A DNA stretch of 64,000 bases, taken from the NCBI GenBank assembly GCA_900752215.1, contig CAADUO010000042.1:6738-70737 (forward strand), read 5' to 3'. This document shows, one piece after another, positions 1-9,152 of the stretch. A program made the position numbers and the translations under genes. The notes below the pieces were generated by a model that was given only the letters and a program-made list of their open reading frames with translations, was not told where the DNA came from and made no database searches. The stretch is from an uncultured Collinsella sp. Lineage in GTDB: Bacteria > Actinomycetota > Coriobacteriia > Coriobacteriales > Coriobacteriaceae. Position 1 is the stretch's first letter; each line of letters opens with the position of its first letter.

Positions 1-1317
1 GACCTCACCCTTGGGCGTAAAGACGAAAATCTCCTGATCGAAGAGGTCGACCTTCAGCGAGTGCAGGTATTCCTTGGCGTCGGTGATCTCATCAGACGCA
101 GCCCAATCGAGCGAATGCTTGAGCCAGTTAATCTGGTCGTCCAGACGCTGGGCATCATTGGTCTTAGACGCAGACGATCCGCCCGACTTCTTATATAGCC
201 AGTGGGCGGCAATGCCGTACTCGGCCTGCTCATGCATCTCGTAGGTTCGAATCTGAATCTCGAGCGGACGAGCCGTAGGGCCGATGACCGTCGTGTGGAG
301 CGACTGGTAGTTATTGACCTTAGGCATGGCGATATAGTCTTTAAAGCGACCAGGCATGGGGTGCCACAGCGTATGCACCGCACCGAGCGTGGAGTAGCAA
401 TCGCGCACCGAATGGGTAATAACGCGCAGCGCCACCAGGTCGTAGATCTCGGAGAACTCCTTGCCCTTGCGCTTCATCTTTTGGTAGATGGACCAATAGT
501 GCTTGGAACGGCCGTTGATCTGGAAGTCCTCCAGACCAATGCGGTTGAGCTCATCGGTAAGCGTCTTGATGGTCTCGGCAAGGTAGCGCTCGCGGACCTC
601 GCGCGACTCAGCCACCATGCGCGCGATGCGCTGGTAGGCATCGGGCTCCAGGTAGAAGAAGGACAGGTCCTCGAGCTCCCACTTAATAGAGCTCATGCCC
701 AGACGGTCGGCCAGGGGCGCATACACGTCCATGGTCTCGCGAGCCTTGAACAGGCGACGATCCTCGCGCAGGGCTGCCAGCGTACGCATGTTGTGCAGAC
801 GGTCGGCAAGTTTAACGATGATGACGCGAATGTCCTTGGACATGGCGAGGAACATCTTGCGCAGCGTGAGCGCCTGTTTCTCGTCCATGCTGTCGACTTC
901 GATGTTGGTGAGCTTGGTCACGCCATCGACGAGCTCGGCCACCGTATCGCCAAACAGGCTGGAAACATCGGTGAGCGAGGTCTCGGTATCCTCGACGGTA
1001 TCGTGCAGCAGCGCGGCACACACCACATCGCAGTCCATCTTGAGATCGGCCAAAATGATGGCAACCTCGACGGGATGGTTAATGTACATCTCGCCCGAGC
1101 GGCGCTTTTGGTTGCAGTGCTTCTCGGCGGCAAAGCAGTAGGCCTGCTCAACCTTAGAAAAGTCGTCCTCATTCATATATTTGAGGCACAGGCGCTCCAG
1201 CTTGTCGTAGCTGTCCGCCATAATCTCGGGCGGCAGCTCATCGGCATGCTTATAGTGCTCCATCTCCGAAAACGGCTGGAGGGTGGAATCATGGGCGGTA
1301 CGGGCTGCGGCATCCAT
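1..1317 (-). CDS. rel: Bifunctional (p)ppGpp synthetase/hydrolase Rel, C-terminal part outside window
   Basis: RelA/SpoT-family enzyme that makes and degrades the stringent-response alarmone (p)ppGpp in the cytoplasm. The reverse strand is open from an ATG at 1317 (preceded by GGGGA) to the window edge, giving 439 residues. The N-terminal hydrolase domain shows the HD motif LLHDTVEDT and the downstream VKLADRLHNMRTL segment. The synthetase domain shows RSKHYWSIYQKM, YDLVALRVITHS and PGRFKDYIAMPK. The visible end, FDQEIFVFTPKGEV, is the beginning of a TGS domain, so the regulatory half (TGS onward) lies outside. Both catalytic domains keep their hallmark residues, so it should be bifunctional. 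It starts 15 bp after the RecJ-helicase gene and probably shares its transcript. Confidence 0.97.
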   Translation of the reverse strand, partial: MDAAARTAHDSTLQPFSEMEHYKHADELPPEIMADSYDKLERLCLKYMNEDDFSKVEQAYCFAAEKHCNQKRRSGEMYINHPVEVAIILADLKMDCDVVCAALLHDTVEDTETSLTDVSSLFGDTVAELVDGVTKLTNIEVDSMDEKQALTLRKMFLAMSKDIRVIIVKLADRLHNMRTLAALREDRRLFKARETMDVYAPLADRLGMSSIKWELEDLSFFYLEPDAYQRIARMVAESREVRERYLAETIKTLTDELNRIGLEDFQINGRSKHYWSIYQKMKRKGKEFSEIYDLVALRVITHSVRDCYSTLGAVHTLWHPMPGRFKDYIAMPKVNNYQSLHTTVIGPTARPLEIQIRTYEMHEQAEYGIAAHWLYKKSGGSSASKTNDAQRLDDQINWLKHSLDWAASDEITDAKEYLHSLKVDLFDQEIFVFTPKGEV

Positions 1318-1332
1318 CGAGGTCCCCTTCCC

Positions 1333-4300
1333 CTAGGCCCGCGGTACGATCGGGCGGTTAACTTTGGCTAGCATATCAGAAGCGCACGAATCGAGCGCCC
1401 AACTCCGGAAAGCCGAGAACTCCATGCGCGAGCGCAAACCCTCCAAATAGCGAATTGACCTGCTCAATTGCACGCGGCCGGGGTTTTCGGCCATCGCAAT
1501 GCGACGGGTGTCGTCAAACCCCGAAACTCGACAGAAACCAAGCTCTTCGAAGATTCCCAGGCCGCTTTCCACCGAACGCTCGTCGACCGGCGTGCGAGCA
1601 TCGATGGCAAGGCACATCTGCGCGATGTCGATATCGCTCGCGCTAAAGGAATCGTCCCCGGTTTTGCCGCGGTTGGAGCGCCACATGGTCTGCAGCGCGC
1701 GATAGAGCGTGACGAGCTCGTCGCGCTCGGGCGCATAGCAGTCGAGCAGGCGCTCGTTAATGCGGGCGTCGCGCGACGAATAGAGCAGATGGATCACGGC
1801 GGGCTGGCCATCGCGGCCGGCACGTCCGCTCATCTGGTTGAACTCGATGGCGCCAAACGGCATGTGGTAGAGCACGACATGGCGGATATCGGGCAGGTTG
1901 ACACCCTCGCCAAAGGCGGAGGTCGAAACGATGCAGCTGAGGCTTCCGTCTCGGAATGCTTCCTCCACGCGACGGCGATCGGAACGCGCAAGCCCCGCGT
2001 TATAGAACGCGATATGGGTTGCGCAATCGGGCACACGCTTGCGCAACGTCTTGGCGAGCGCCACGGACTGGTCGCGCGAATTGACGTAGATGACGGTCTT
2101 TTCCCCCGTCGCCACAATCGACACCAAACGGTTCTCGCGACTTGCAAGATCACGGTCGTCCTCGAGCCGCAGGTTCTCGCGCACCGTCTCGTCGACCACC
2201 GTGCGAGTGATCGGCAGCATGCGGGCAAGCTCGGCCACGACCGGAGCCGTCGCGGTGGCCGTCGCAGCCATAACGACCGGGTCGCCCAGGGCTTTGAGGA
2301 TATCGGGCATGTCGAGATAGGCGCTGCGGTCGCCGCCCTTGGCAAGGCCGGCGTGGTGCGCCTCATCGATAACGACAAAGCCGATGCGGCCCGAACGCGC
2401 GAAGCGGTCACGGTGGATAGACAGGAACTCGGGCGTCGTGAGCACGATACCGGTGCGGCCCGAAGCCAGGCCGGCGAACACGTTATCGCGCGCCACCTCC
2501 ACGGTCTCGCCGGTCAACACGCCGACGCCAATGCCGAGCGCGGCCATCGTCGACGAGAGGTGATAGGCCTGGTCGGCAACGAGCGCGCGCAGCGGATAGA
2601 CAAAGATGCTCGCACGCCCGCGAAGAACCGCCTCGCGCGCGGCATGCACATGGAAGATGAGCGACTTGCCGCGCCCCGTTCCCATAACGGCCAGAACACT
2701 TTGGTGATCAACCAGGGCATCGAGCGCCTCGACCTGCGCGCGGTGCGGCTGGTTCGAGCCTATAAAGCTATGGATAAGCGAGCGCGTAAGCTCAGCATAA
2801 GAAAGCTGGGCGAGCGTCTCGCGTTTACGCGACTCCAGGCGCAGACCAGAATCCGCCGGTTGCACGCCGCGGCGAAGTTCACATGCCGGATCGTCGATAT
2901 TGGACGCCGTGGTATCGCGCACCAAGACATCCTTGATCATGAGCTTGGGCTTCACACGCCCCTGCCAATGCTCGGCAACGGCCTCGAACACCAAGTCGAC
3001 AGCGCTATCGCAGTTGATGAGCTTATCGATTTGTGGCACGCGGAACATAATGGCCGGCACGCTCGCGGCGCCATCGGTCGCCACAAAGCGCATGTGCTCG
3101 CCGGTTTTGCCCACCACGGCGCGATCGCACATCGTCACGCCCTCGGCGGCCAGCAGCGGCACCTTGTTGCCCTGGCCAAACGGCTCAAGACGGGAAATCT
3201 GCTCTATAGTCTCGATATTCAGCTCGGAAAGGTCGACCGTGGCGGCAACCTCGTCGATGTCTTCAAAGTCCTCGGCGGGAATCTCCGATAGCACGGCGGA
3301 AAGGCGACGACGGAATTCATCGAGCTTGGATGCCTCGATGGTCACACCCACCGCACCGGCATGTCCGCCGCGACGAATCAGCAGGTCGGAACAGCGCTCG
3401 ACGGCGTCAAACAGGTTAACTTTGCCCACCGAGCGACCAGAGCCGCGCGCGATACCGTCCTCGATCGAGAACAGCAGTGCCGGCACGTGATAGCGGTTGG
3501 TCAGACGGCTTGCCACGATGCCCTTGACGCCCTCGTGCCAGCCTTCACCGCCCACGACGATCGCGCGTCCGCCGTCATAGGTCTCCTCGACCTTTGCCAT
3601 GGCATCGCGCGTGAGCTCCGCCTCGATCTCACGGCGCTGGCGGTTGATTTCCTCGAGCTCAGCCGCCAGCGCGCTTGCTTCGATGGGATTGTGGGCAAGC
3701 AGCAGGTCGAGCGCCAGCTTGGGATCGGCCATGCGACCGGCAGCGTTTAAACGGGGAATGAGCGAGAATGACAGGCCATCCGCCGTAATGCTCGAAAGGT
3801 CCGCCTTGGCAAGCGCGGCAAGCGCGATATAGCCGGGGCGAGCGGTTACGCGCATCTGCTGGATGCCCTCGGCAACCAGCGCGCGGTTCTCGGGCGTGAG
3901 CGGCATCATGTCGGACACGGTGCCCAGCGCCGCGACCTCGATTAGCGAACGCCAATACGACGGCTTGCCCAGGCGCTCACCCAGGACTTGCACCAGCTTG
4001 AGCGCCACACCAGCACCGGCAAGCTCACGCGAGGGGCCCTCGTCCTCGAGCTTGGGGTCGGTCAGGGGCACACCCTGCGGCACCTGGTCGGAGGGCTCGT
4101 GATGGTCCGTGACCACCAAATCGATCCCCAGGCTCTCCAGATAGGAAACCTCTTCCTTGGCGGCAATGCCGTTATCGACGGTCACGATCAGCTGGGGGCG
4201 AGCGAGCTCGTTAACGCGGTCGAGCGCCGCGCGCGAAAGACCGTAGCCCTCGTCAAAGCGATGCGGAATAAACGGCGTGACATCGGCGCCAAACGTGCGC

Positions 4301-4620
4301 AGAGCCTCGGTCAACAGGCAAGTCGACGTAATACCGTCAACGTCAAAATCGCCAAAGACTGCAATGTGCTCGTGGTTGCGAATAGCACGCTCGACGCGGT
4401 CGGCAACGACTGACATGCCCGGGATAATGAGTGGGTCGGCCCAGTCGCGATCGAGCGAAGGCGTCAAAAACAATTGGCCCTCTTTGATGGAGCCAATGCC
4501 GTGCGCGACCATAATGCGCGCCACCAGCCCGGGAATGCCCAGACCAGCCGAAAGCTCCTTTTCGAGCTCGGGGTTTTGCTGAGCGACCGCCCAGCGATGC
4601 GTCGTCTTAAGCGATGACAT
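1333..4620 (-). CDS. recJ: RecJ single-strand exonuclease fused to a RecQ-like DEAH helicase
   Basis: A 1095-residue two-enzyme fusion. The N-terminal half is a RecJ nuclease of the DHH family: DFDVDG at about residues 91-96, VDNG near 149, DHH at 172-174, the DHHA1 motif RRGGHAGAVG and an OB-like segment (LEPFGQGNKVPLL). From about residue 610 there is a superfamily 2 helicase with GTGRGKS (motif I), DEAH (II), ATATATA (III), STSAFGEGVNLP (V) and QMSGRAGRDG (VI), closest in style to RecQ. RecJ normally pairs with RecQ as separate proteins in RecF-type end resection; here both are in one chain. A GTG 45 bp upstream (4665) is possible, but the ATG at 4620 has GGGGGTGG about 7 nt ahead and is preferred. 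It is upstream of rel. Confidence 0.93.
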   Translation of the reverse strand: MSSLKTTHRWAVAQQNPELEKELSAGLGIPGLVARIMVAHGIGSIKEGQLFLTPSLDRDWADPLIIPGMSVVADRVERAIRNHEHIAVFGDFDVDGITSTCLLTEALRTFGADVTPFIPHRFDEGYGLSRAALDRVNELARPQLIVTVDNGIAAKEEVSYLESLGIDLVVTDHHEPSDQVPQGVPLTDPKLEDEGPSRELAGAGVALKLVQVLGERLGKPSYWRSLIEVAALGTVSDMMPLTPENRALVAEGIQQMRVTARPGYIALAALAKADLSSITADGLSFSLIPRLNAAGRMADPKLALDLLLAHNPIEASALAAELEEINRQRREIEAELTRDAMAKVEETYDGGRAIVVGGEGWHEGVKGIVASRLTNRYHVPALLFSIEDGIARGSGRSVGKVNLFDAVERCSDLLIRRGGHAGAVGVTIEASKLDEFRRRLSAVLSEIPAEDFEDIDEVAATVDLSELNIETIEQISRLEPFGQGNKVPLLAAEGVTMCDRAVVGKTGEHMRFVATDGAASVPAIMFRVPQIDKLINCDSAVDLVFEAVAEHWQGRVKPKLMIKDVLVRDTTASNIDDPACELRRGVQPADSGLRLESRKRETLAQLSYAELTRSLIHSFIGSNQPHRAQVEALDALVDHQSVLAVMGTGRGKSLIFHVHAAREAVLRGRASIFVYPLRALVADQAYHLSSTMAALGIGVGVLTGETVEVARDNVFAGLASGRTGIVLTTPEFLSIHRDRFARSGRIGFVVIDEAHHAGLAKGGDRSAYLDMPDILKALGDPVVMAATATATAPVVAELARMLPITRTVVDETVRENLRLEDDRDLASRENRLVSIVATGEKTVIYVNSRDQSVALAKTLRKRVPDCATHIAFYNAGLARSDRRRVEEAFRDGSLSCIVSTSAFGEGVNLPDIRHVVLYHMPFGAIEFNQMSGRAGRDGQPAVIHLLYSSRDARINERLLDCYAPERDELVTLYRALQTMWRSNRGKTGDDSFSASDIDIAQMCLAIDARTPVDERSVESGLGIFEELGFCRVSGFDDTRRIAMAENPGRVQLSRSIRYLEGLRSRMEFSAFRSWALDSCASDMLAKVNRPIVPRA

Positions 4621-4728
4621 AGGCGCCCACCCCCGATAGGGGCAGGTCGCCGCGATACCTCTCACGGTTCATAGCGATGAGTCCTCTGTGTATGCCCGCT
4701 TCGGCAGGCAGATCTGTTGAACGGATTT

Positions 4729-4734
4729 ATTATA
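4729..4734 (-). promoter_or_regulatory. Candidate -10 box for the recJ-rel operon
   Basis: The reverse strand reads a perfect TATAAT about 110 bp upstream of the recJ start. No convincing TTGACA is seen at 17 bp spacing, so this is a one-box assignment. The remaining leader up to the divergent transporter gene (4621-4894) has no other recognisable feature. Confidence 0.4.
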
Positions 4735-4894
4735 CCGTGCGGCACGGACGCAGAACCTCGCAGCGCGCCGCGGTTTCGGTAAACGATGACGGTAATAGCC
4801 TCGAAATAATCGAGCGTTTCAGCCGCACAGACACATACGAGCGTCTAGCATATCCATACAAACGAGTTCGCGGATAAAGGGAGTCACGGGGCAT

Positions 4895-5893
4895 ATGAAG
4901 CAATGGGCTGGACTGGGAAAGTTCCTCGCGGGGCATATGCAGGTCATCGTTCCGATTTGCGTGGCGCTCGGCGTGCTCTTTCCCCATCAGATCGGCGTAC
5001 TCAAGCCCATCGTTCCCGCCCTCTTCGCCTTTATGACGTTCCAAGGTGCGCTCAGCAACACCTTCCACCAGGTAGCTGAGGTGTTCCGCCGTCCGCTGCA
5101 CCTGATTTTGGCGCTGCTCGTCTCGGCAGTGCTCATTCCCATAGCAGCCTATGCCATGGGATCGCTGTTCTTTGGCTCCAATCCCAACCTTGTCTGCGGC
5201 ATCGTGCTCGAGTACAGCGTACCCGTGGCGGTCACTGCCTTTATGTGGATTAGCATGTTCGGCGGCAACGGCCCGCTCGCGCTCACCATTATCCTGACGT
5301 CCTCGGTTATCTCGCCTGTGACGATTCCACTCACGCTGAAGCTCTTGCTGGGTGCCACCGTCTCGATCGATGTGCCGAGCATGATGCAGGACATGGCCTT
5401 TATGATCGCCATCCCCGCCGTGCTCGGCATCGTGATCAACGAGCTCACGCGTGGATGGGGACACGAGAAGCTCTCCCCCGCGCTTTCGCCCGCCTGCAAG
5501 TTCATGATGATGGGCGTCATCACGTCCAACTCCACCGCCATGAGCGAGTACGTGCTGCACATGAACGCGGTGCGCCTGGAAGTCGCCCTCTTTATTTTAA
5601 CCTTCGCCATCAGCGGCTTTGTCGTCGGTTTTCTGGCCGCCCGTGCGCTCCATCTGCCATATAGCGAGACGACTACCATGTGCTTTACCTGCGGCATGCG
5701 CAATATCTCTTCGGGCGCCGTCATCGCCACGCAATACTTTCCGGGCGAAGTTGTGTTTCCCGTCATGTGTGGAACGTTGTTTCAGCAGGTGCTCGCCTCG
5801 CTTATCGGGCACTTCTTTGAGCGTCTGACCGGCGAGGAGCGCGCCGCCCAGCGCAAGCGCGTCGAGGCCGGCCGCGATGCAATGGCACGCTAA
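4895..5893 (+). CDS. BASS-family (bile acid:sodium symporter-like) transporter
   Basis: A 332-residue integral membrane protein with about nine to ten hydrophobic segments, matching the bile acid:sodium symporter (SBF/BASS) family in length and layout. Family-like segments include the C-terminal TCGMRNISSGAVIATQYFP region and the SSVISPVTIPLTLKLL segment in the middle. Family members move bile acids, keto acids or other organic anions with sodium; the substrate cannot be read from sequence. It stands alone, divergent from recJ and convergent with the DUF4931 gene, with only 27 bp between the stop codons. The start ATG follows GGGAG and ACGGGG stretches. Confidence 0.85.
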   Translation: MKQWAGLGKFLAGHMQVIVPICVALGVLFPHQIGVLKPIVPALFAFMTFQGALSNTFHQVAEVFRRPLHLILALLVSAVLIPIAAYAMGSLFFGSNPNLVCGIVLEYSVPVAVTAFMWISMFGGNGPLALTIILTSSVISPVTIPLTLKLLLGATVSIDVPSMMQDMAFMIAIPAVLGIVINELTRGWGHEKLSPALSPACKFMMMGVITSNSTAMSEYVLHMNAVRLEVALFILTFAISGFVVGFLAARALHLPYSETTTMCFTCGMRNISSGAVIATQYFPGEVVFPVMCGTLFQQVLASLIGHFFERLTGEERAAQRKRVEAGRDAMAR

Positions 5894-5920
5894 ACCGTCC
5901 GCAGTGTGCGGGCGCTCACT

Positions 5921-6721
5921 TTACGATGCGAGCGCCTCCAGATGTGCGCGGAGTCGCTCCGCATCGACATCGAGCGTGGTCTCAGCATTGACCTGGGCCA
6001 AACGATAGCCGACAAAGTAGGGCGAAACCACCCAACGCGGCAGCGCCTTGGCAATGGTCCGACCGCCCAGGTGATAGAAGAACAGGTTGTACGACTCTGC
6101 GCGACCACCGTGGTGCTCGTTCAGGATATAGCGCAGAGCTACCTGGATCGCATCGGCGAAGAGATCCGCCTCGGCTTGGTCTCTTGTGTCATCGCTAGCG
6201 GCGATTCCTTGCGGGGCTGAAACGTTGATCTCAAAGAACCCCATGATGGGTTCGGTTGAGATGTTGACCGAGATCCTCCCCTGTTGCCAGACATTGATGC
6301 CTTCGAAATTGGCAGAAGTTAGCGAAGTGTAGCCGTCTTCCTGCTCCAAACCCACAATCTGCATGTGCGGATGAACGAGACTACCGCCCGAGAGCGGACC
6401 CTTGTTCTTGTACATGAGCACACTGCGATACTGCTGAGAATCGATCATCTGCTGCCAGCAACCCAGGGCAAACCGCATCACATGGTGGAGTTCATCCGGC
6501 TCATAGGTCACCAGGTCGGCATCGTGATCGGCCGACTCGATCAGCACGGTTTGACGGGTGGCGCGCAGGGTCTTGAACTTATTCTCGAGCCAAATGCAAT
6601 CGCCATCACGGCGAATGATGTCGGTGAGCCCTTCTGCATCGCAAAAGGGGCACGCGATGCCGGGACGACGGTTGTCGTCGGGCTTACCGTTCGCCTGCTG
6701 AACGTCAAATACCAGCGCCAC
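5921..6721 (-). CDS. DUF4931 / GalT-like HIT-fold protein
   Basis: A 266-residue cytosolic protein with a zinc-binding CPFC pair near residue 24 and the segment GGSLVHPHMQIVGLE. This HPH-type motif is like the active site of galactose-1-phosphate uridylyltransferases and other HIT-superfamily nucleotidyl transferases. It fits the DUF4931 family; the natural substrate is unknown. It starts with GTG 3 bp after the cutC stop, with GGAGGT inside the end of cutC, so the two are co-transcribed and probably translationally coupled. The HPH motif suggests catalysis on a nucleotide-sugar or nucleoside phosphate, but that is inference. Confidence 0.75.
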   Translation of the reverse strand: MALVFDVQQANGKPDDNRRPGIACPFCDAEGLTDIIRRDGDCIWLENKFKTLRATRQTVLIESADHDADLVTYEPDELHHVMRFALGCWQQMIDSQQYRSVLMYKNKGPLSGGSLVHPHMQIVGLEQEDGYTSLTSANFEGINVWQQGRISVNISTEPIMGFFEINVSAPQGIAASDDTRDQAEADLFADAIQVALRYILNEHHGGRAESYNLFFYHLGGRTIAKALPRWVVSPYFVGYRLAQVNAETTLDVDAERLRAHLEALAS

Positions 6722-6724
6722 GGG

Positions 6725-7402
6725 TTATACCTCCAGCGGCACGATCTTGGTGCCATGGAGCTCGGAGACGCCCAGTGCCGCCGCCACGGTATCGCGGTTG
6801 GCCGTGGAAATGCCGCCGCCGGGAAGGATGGTCAGGCGGTCTCCCGCACACTCGATAAGACGCGACAGATGCTCCAGGTTGTCCTCGATCGGCGTGCCGG
6901 CGGCACCGCCGTGCGTCAGGATGCGCGTAACGCCGCAATCGGCGAGTGTGTCGACGGCATCGAGTTGAGCCTCGGGCGAGAGCTGGTCAAACGCCATGTG
7001 GAAGGTGATGTCGATTGGCTCACGCTTGCATTCCTCGGTCGCGCAGCCCGCGGCCATCACGAGGGCGCCCAACGTAAGCTCGTCGAGCGCCCATCCGCCA
7101 GCGCAGGGCTTGCAGCAGCCAAAGACCAAGCCGTCAACGCCGGCGCTTACGGCAAGGCCCAGGTCCATCTCCATCATGCGCAGCTCGTCTTGGTTGTAAT
7201 GAAAGTCACCGCCACGCGGGCGAATCATGCACATCACTCGCGCGTCATGCTCGTGAGCATAGCTGACTGTAGCGCTGATAACACCGGCCGAAGGCGTGGT
7301 GCCGCCAACGGCAAGGTTGTCGCACAGCTCGATACGCCTTGCACCGGCATCGATAGCCGCCGGCACCCGCTCAAAGTTCTCGGCACAAAACTCATACAGC
7401 AT
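6725..7402 (-). CDS. cutC: CutC-family TIM-barrel protein
   Basis: A 225-residue TIM-barrel protein recognisable as CutC: LYEFCAENF at the N-terminus, ARRIELCDNLAVGGTTPS, IRPRGGDFHYN, GVDGLVFGC, ITFHMAFDQ, and LTHGGAAGTP near the end. The family was named for copper homeostasis in Escherichia coli, but its biochemical role remains doubtful. The start ATG at 7402 has GGGGA 7 nt upstream; an in-frame extension to 7459 lacks a better ribosome site and would add residues absent from the family. It is first in a two-gene operon with the DUF4931 gene. Confidence 0.92.
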   Translation of the reverse strand: MLYEFCAENFERVPAAIDAGARRIELCDNLAVGGTTPSAGVISATVSYAHEHDARVMCMIRPRGGDFHYNQDELRMMEMDLGLAVSAGVDGLVFGCCKPCAGGWALDELTLGALVMAAGCATEECKREPIDITFHMAFDQLSPEAQLDAVDTLADCGVTRILTHGGAAGTPIEDNLEHLSRLIECAGDRLTILPGGGISTANRDTVAAALGVSELHGTKIVPLEV

Positions 7403-7460
7403 AGATAGATCCCCAAAGACAGCAGATGTTTTCCGACGGGCATTGTCACACATCCCCATG

Positions 7461-7529
7461 AAGTTGCGGTGGAATAGGGACTCTTTTGGCCTCTGGAGCC
7501 CGTATTCAGTCCCTATTTCACCGCAACTT
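7461..7529. repeat. 69-bp long-arm hairpin element
   Basis: Arms at 7461-7482 and 7508-7529 are complementary over 22 bp with one mismatch around a 25-nt loop. It sits between the divergent cutC upstream region and the livF terminator. The arms contain AGGGACT/AGTCCCT. It resembles other short palindromic elements in this window at 60400 and 63733 in size but not in sequence. Confidence 0.7.
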
Positions 7530-7530
7530 A

Positions 7531-7567
7531 AAAAGGGGCGCTGACTGAGATAGTCAGCGCCCCTTTT
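7531..7567 (-). terminator. Rho-independent terminator of the liv operon
   Basis: Perfect 16-bp arms (7531-7546 and 7552-7567, GGGGCGCTGACT core) with a 5-nt loop end in a T run on the reverse strand. The hairpin lies just past the livF stop codon and closes the importer operon. Confidence 0.85.
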
Positions 7568-7577
7568 GTTAGGTGGG

Positions 7578-8291
7578 TTAGCCTCCGAGGTAGGCTTTGC
7601 GGACGTTGTCGTCGTGCAGGAGCTCTTGGCCGGTGCCGGTCATGGTGATCTTGCCGGTCTCGAGCACGTAACCGCGTGTGGCGATGGAAAGCGCCATCTG
7701 CGCGTTTTGCTCGACCAGAAGCACCGTGGTGCCAGCCTTGTGCAGGTCCTCGACAATCTGGAAGATCTGTTCGATCAGAATCGGTGCCAGACCCATGGAA
7801 GGTTCGTCGAGCATAAGCAGTTTGGGGTTACTCATAAGGGCGCGCCCCATAACGAGCATCTGCTGCTCGCCGCCTGAAAGGGTGCCGGCGACCTGGCGAC
7901 GGCGTTCCTTCAGGCGCGGGAACTGCTCGTAAACACGTTCGAGGCCCGGAGCCACCGTGGACTTGGGCTGCGTATAGGCGCCCATTTCCAGGTTCTCCTC
8001 GACCGTCATCTGCAAAAAAGCGCGACGACCCTCGGGAACCTGAGCCAGACCCTTACCAACCAACTTGTCGGCGGGCGTATGGGTAATGTCCTCGCCCATA
8101 AACTTGATAGAGCCGGTCTTAGAGCGCAGCAGGCCCGAGACGGTCTTGAGCGTCGTGGACTTGCCGGCACCGTTGGCGCCAATCAGAGCCACGATCTCGC
8201 CCTCGTTGACGTTAAAGGAGATGTCCTTGATGGCGTGGATGGCACCGTACCAGACGTTGATGTTGTAGACGGAAAGCATCGGCTCTGCCAT
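7578..8291 (-). CDS. livF: Branched-chain amino acid ABC transporter ATPase LivF
   Basis: A 237-residue ABC ATPase with Walker A GANGAGKST, signature LSGGEQQ, Walker B LLMLDEPS and switch histidine region VEQN. LivF-type features include QVPEGRRAFLQMTVEENLEMGAY and the C-terminal LLHDDNVRKAYLGG. It drives the importer with LivG on the cytoplasmic face. The ATG abuts the livG stop codon (TAAATG), implying coupled translation. It is the last gene of the operon. Confidence 0.96.
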   Translation of the reverse strand: MAEPMLSVYNINVWYGAIHAIKDISFNVNEGEIVALIGANGAGKSTTLKTVSGLLRSKTGSIKFMGEDITHTPADKLVGKGLAQVPEGRRAFLQMTVEENLEMGAYTQPKSTVAPGLERVYEQFPRLKERRRQVAGTLSGGEQQMLVMGRALMSNPKLLMLDEPSMGLAPILIEQIFQIVEDLHKAGTTVLLVEQNAQMALSIATRGYVLETGKITMTGTGQELLHDDNVRKAYLGG

Positions 8292-9152
8292 TTAGTTCTC
8301 CCCCTTATCCTGCTTGCCCAGATACGCCTCGATAACGGCATCGTTGTTCTGAATTTCCTCGGCCGTACCCTTGGCGATAACCTTGCCAAAGTTAAGCACG
8401 CAGATACCCTCGCAGATGTTCATAACGAGCGACATATCATGCTCGATAAGCATGATGGCGATGCCAAAGGTGTCGCGGATCTTGACGATGTTCGCCATAA
8501 GCTCTGAGGTCTCGGACGGGTTCATGCCGGCGGCAGGCTCGTCGAGCAGCAGCAGCTTGGGGTTGGTGGCAAGCGCGCGGACGATTTCCAGACGACGCTG
8601 GGCGCCGTAAGGCAGCGATCCGGCCTGCTCATTTGCCAGGTGCTCCATGTCAAAAATGGACAGCAGCTCCATGGCGCGCTCGTGGGCGGCCTTCTCGTGC
8701 TTCCAATACGTCGGCAGGCGCAGCACACCCTCAAAGCCGGAGTAGCGCTCCTGGTTGTGCAGGCCAACCTTTACGTTGTCCTCCACCGTCATGGTGTTGA
8801 ACAGGCGAATGTTTTGGAACGTACGGGCAATACCCATGCGGTTGACCTGGTAGACCGACTTGCCCGAGGTGTCCTCACCGTCGAGCAGGATGGTGCCGTG
8901 CGTAGGCTGGTACACCTTGGTAAGCAGGTTGAAGACCGTGGTCTTACCGGCACCGTTGGGGCCGATCAGACCGGCGATCTCAGTCTTGCCGATGGTCAGG
9001 CTAAAGTCGTCGACTGCCTTAAGGCCACCGAACTCAATGCCCAGGTGGATGCACTCGAGTGCCGGGCGCTCGCCCAGGTCGCGGTCGGGAACGATGGCGC
9101 CAGAAGGATACGGGACCATCTTGCCCTTGTTGAAATCAAATTTACTGGGCAT
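8292..9152 (-). CDS. livG: Branched-chain amino acid ABC transporter ATPase LivG
   Basis: A 286-residue ABC ATPase with Walker A GPNGAGKTT, the LivG-specific GIARTFQNIRLF segment, Walker B LLLLDEPAAGMNPSE and switch region LIEHDMSLVM. The variant signature LPYGAQRRLE is normal for LivG. The ATG at 9152 follows GGAGGTGG and overlaps the end of livM by 11 bp; the longer open frame to 9179 lies inside livM and is not needed. It is one of the two cytoplasmic motor subunits of the importer. Confidence 0.96.
   Translation of the reverse strand: MPSKFDFNKGKMVPYPSGAIVPDRDLGERPALECIHLGIEFGGLKAVDDFSLTIGKTEIAGLIGPNGAGKTTVFNLLTKVYQPTHGTILLDGEDTSGKSVYQVNRMGIARTFQNIRLFNTMTVEDNVKVGLHNQERYSGFEGVLRLPTYWKHEKAAHERAMELLSIFDMEHLANEQAGSLPYGAQRRLEIVRALATNPKLLLLDEPAAGMNPSETSELMANIVKIRDTFGIAIMLIEHDMSLVMNICEGICVLNFGKVIAKGTAEEIQNNDAVIEAYLGKQDKGEN

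Noticed and set aside
1468..3291. Plus-strand open frame of 607 residues inside the RecJ-helicase gene
   Set aside because: Shadow of a well-supported gene; the sequence is rich in His, Arg and Asp without motifs.
4677..4877. Small plus-strand frame of 66 residues upstream of the BASS gene
   Set aside because: Overlaps the recJ promoter region, no ribosome site, Arg-rich composition only.
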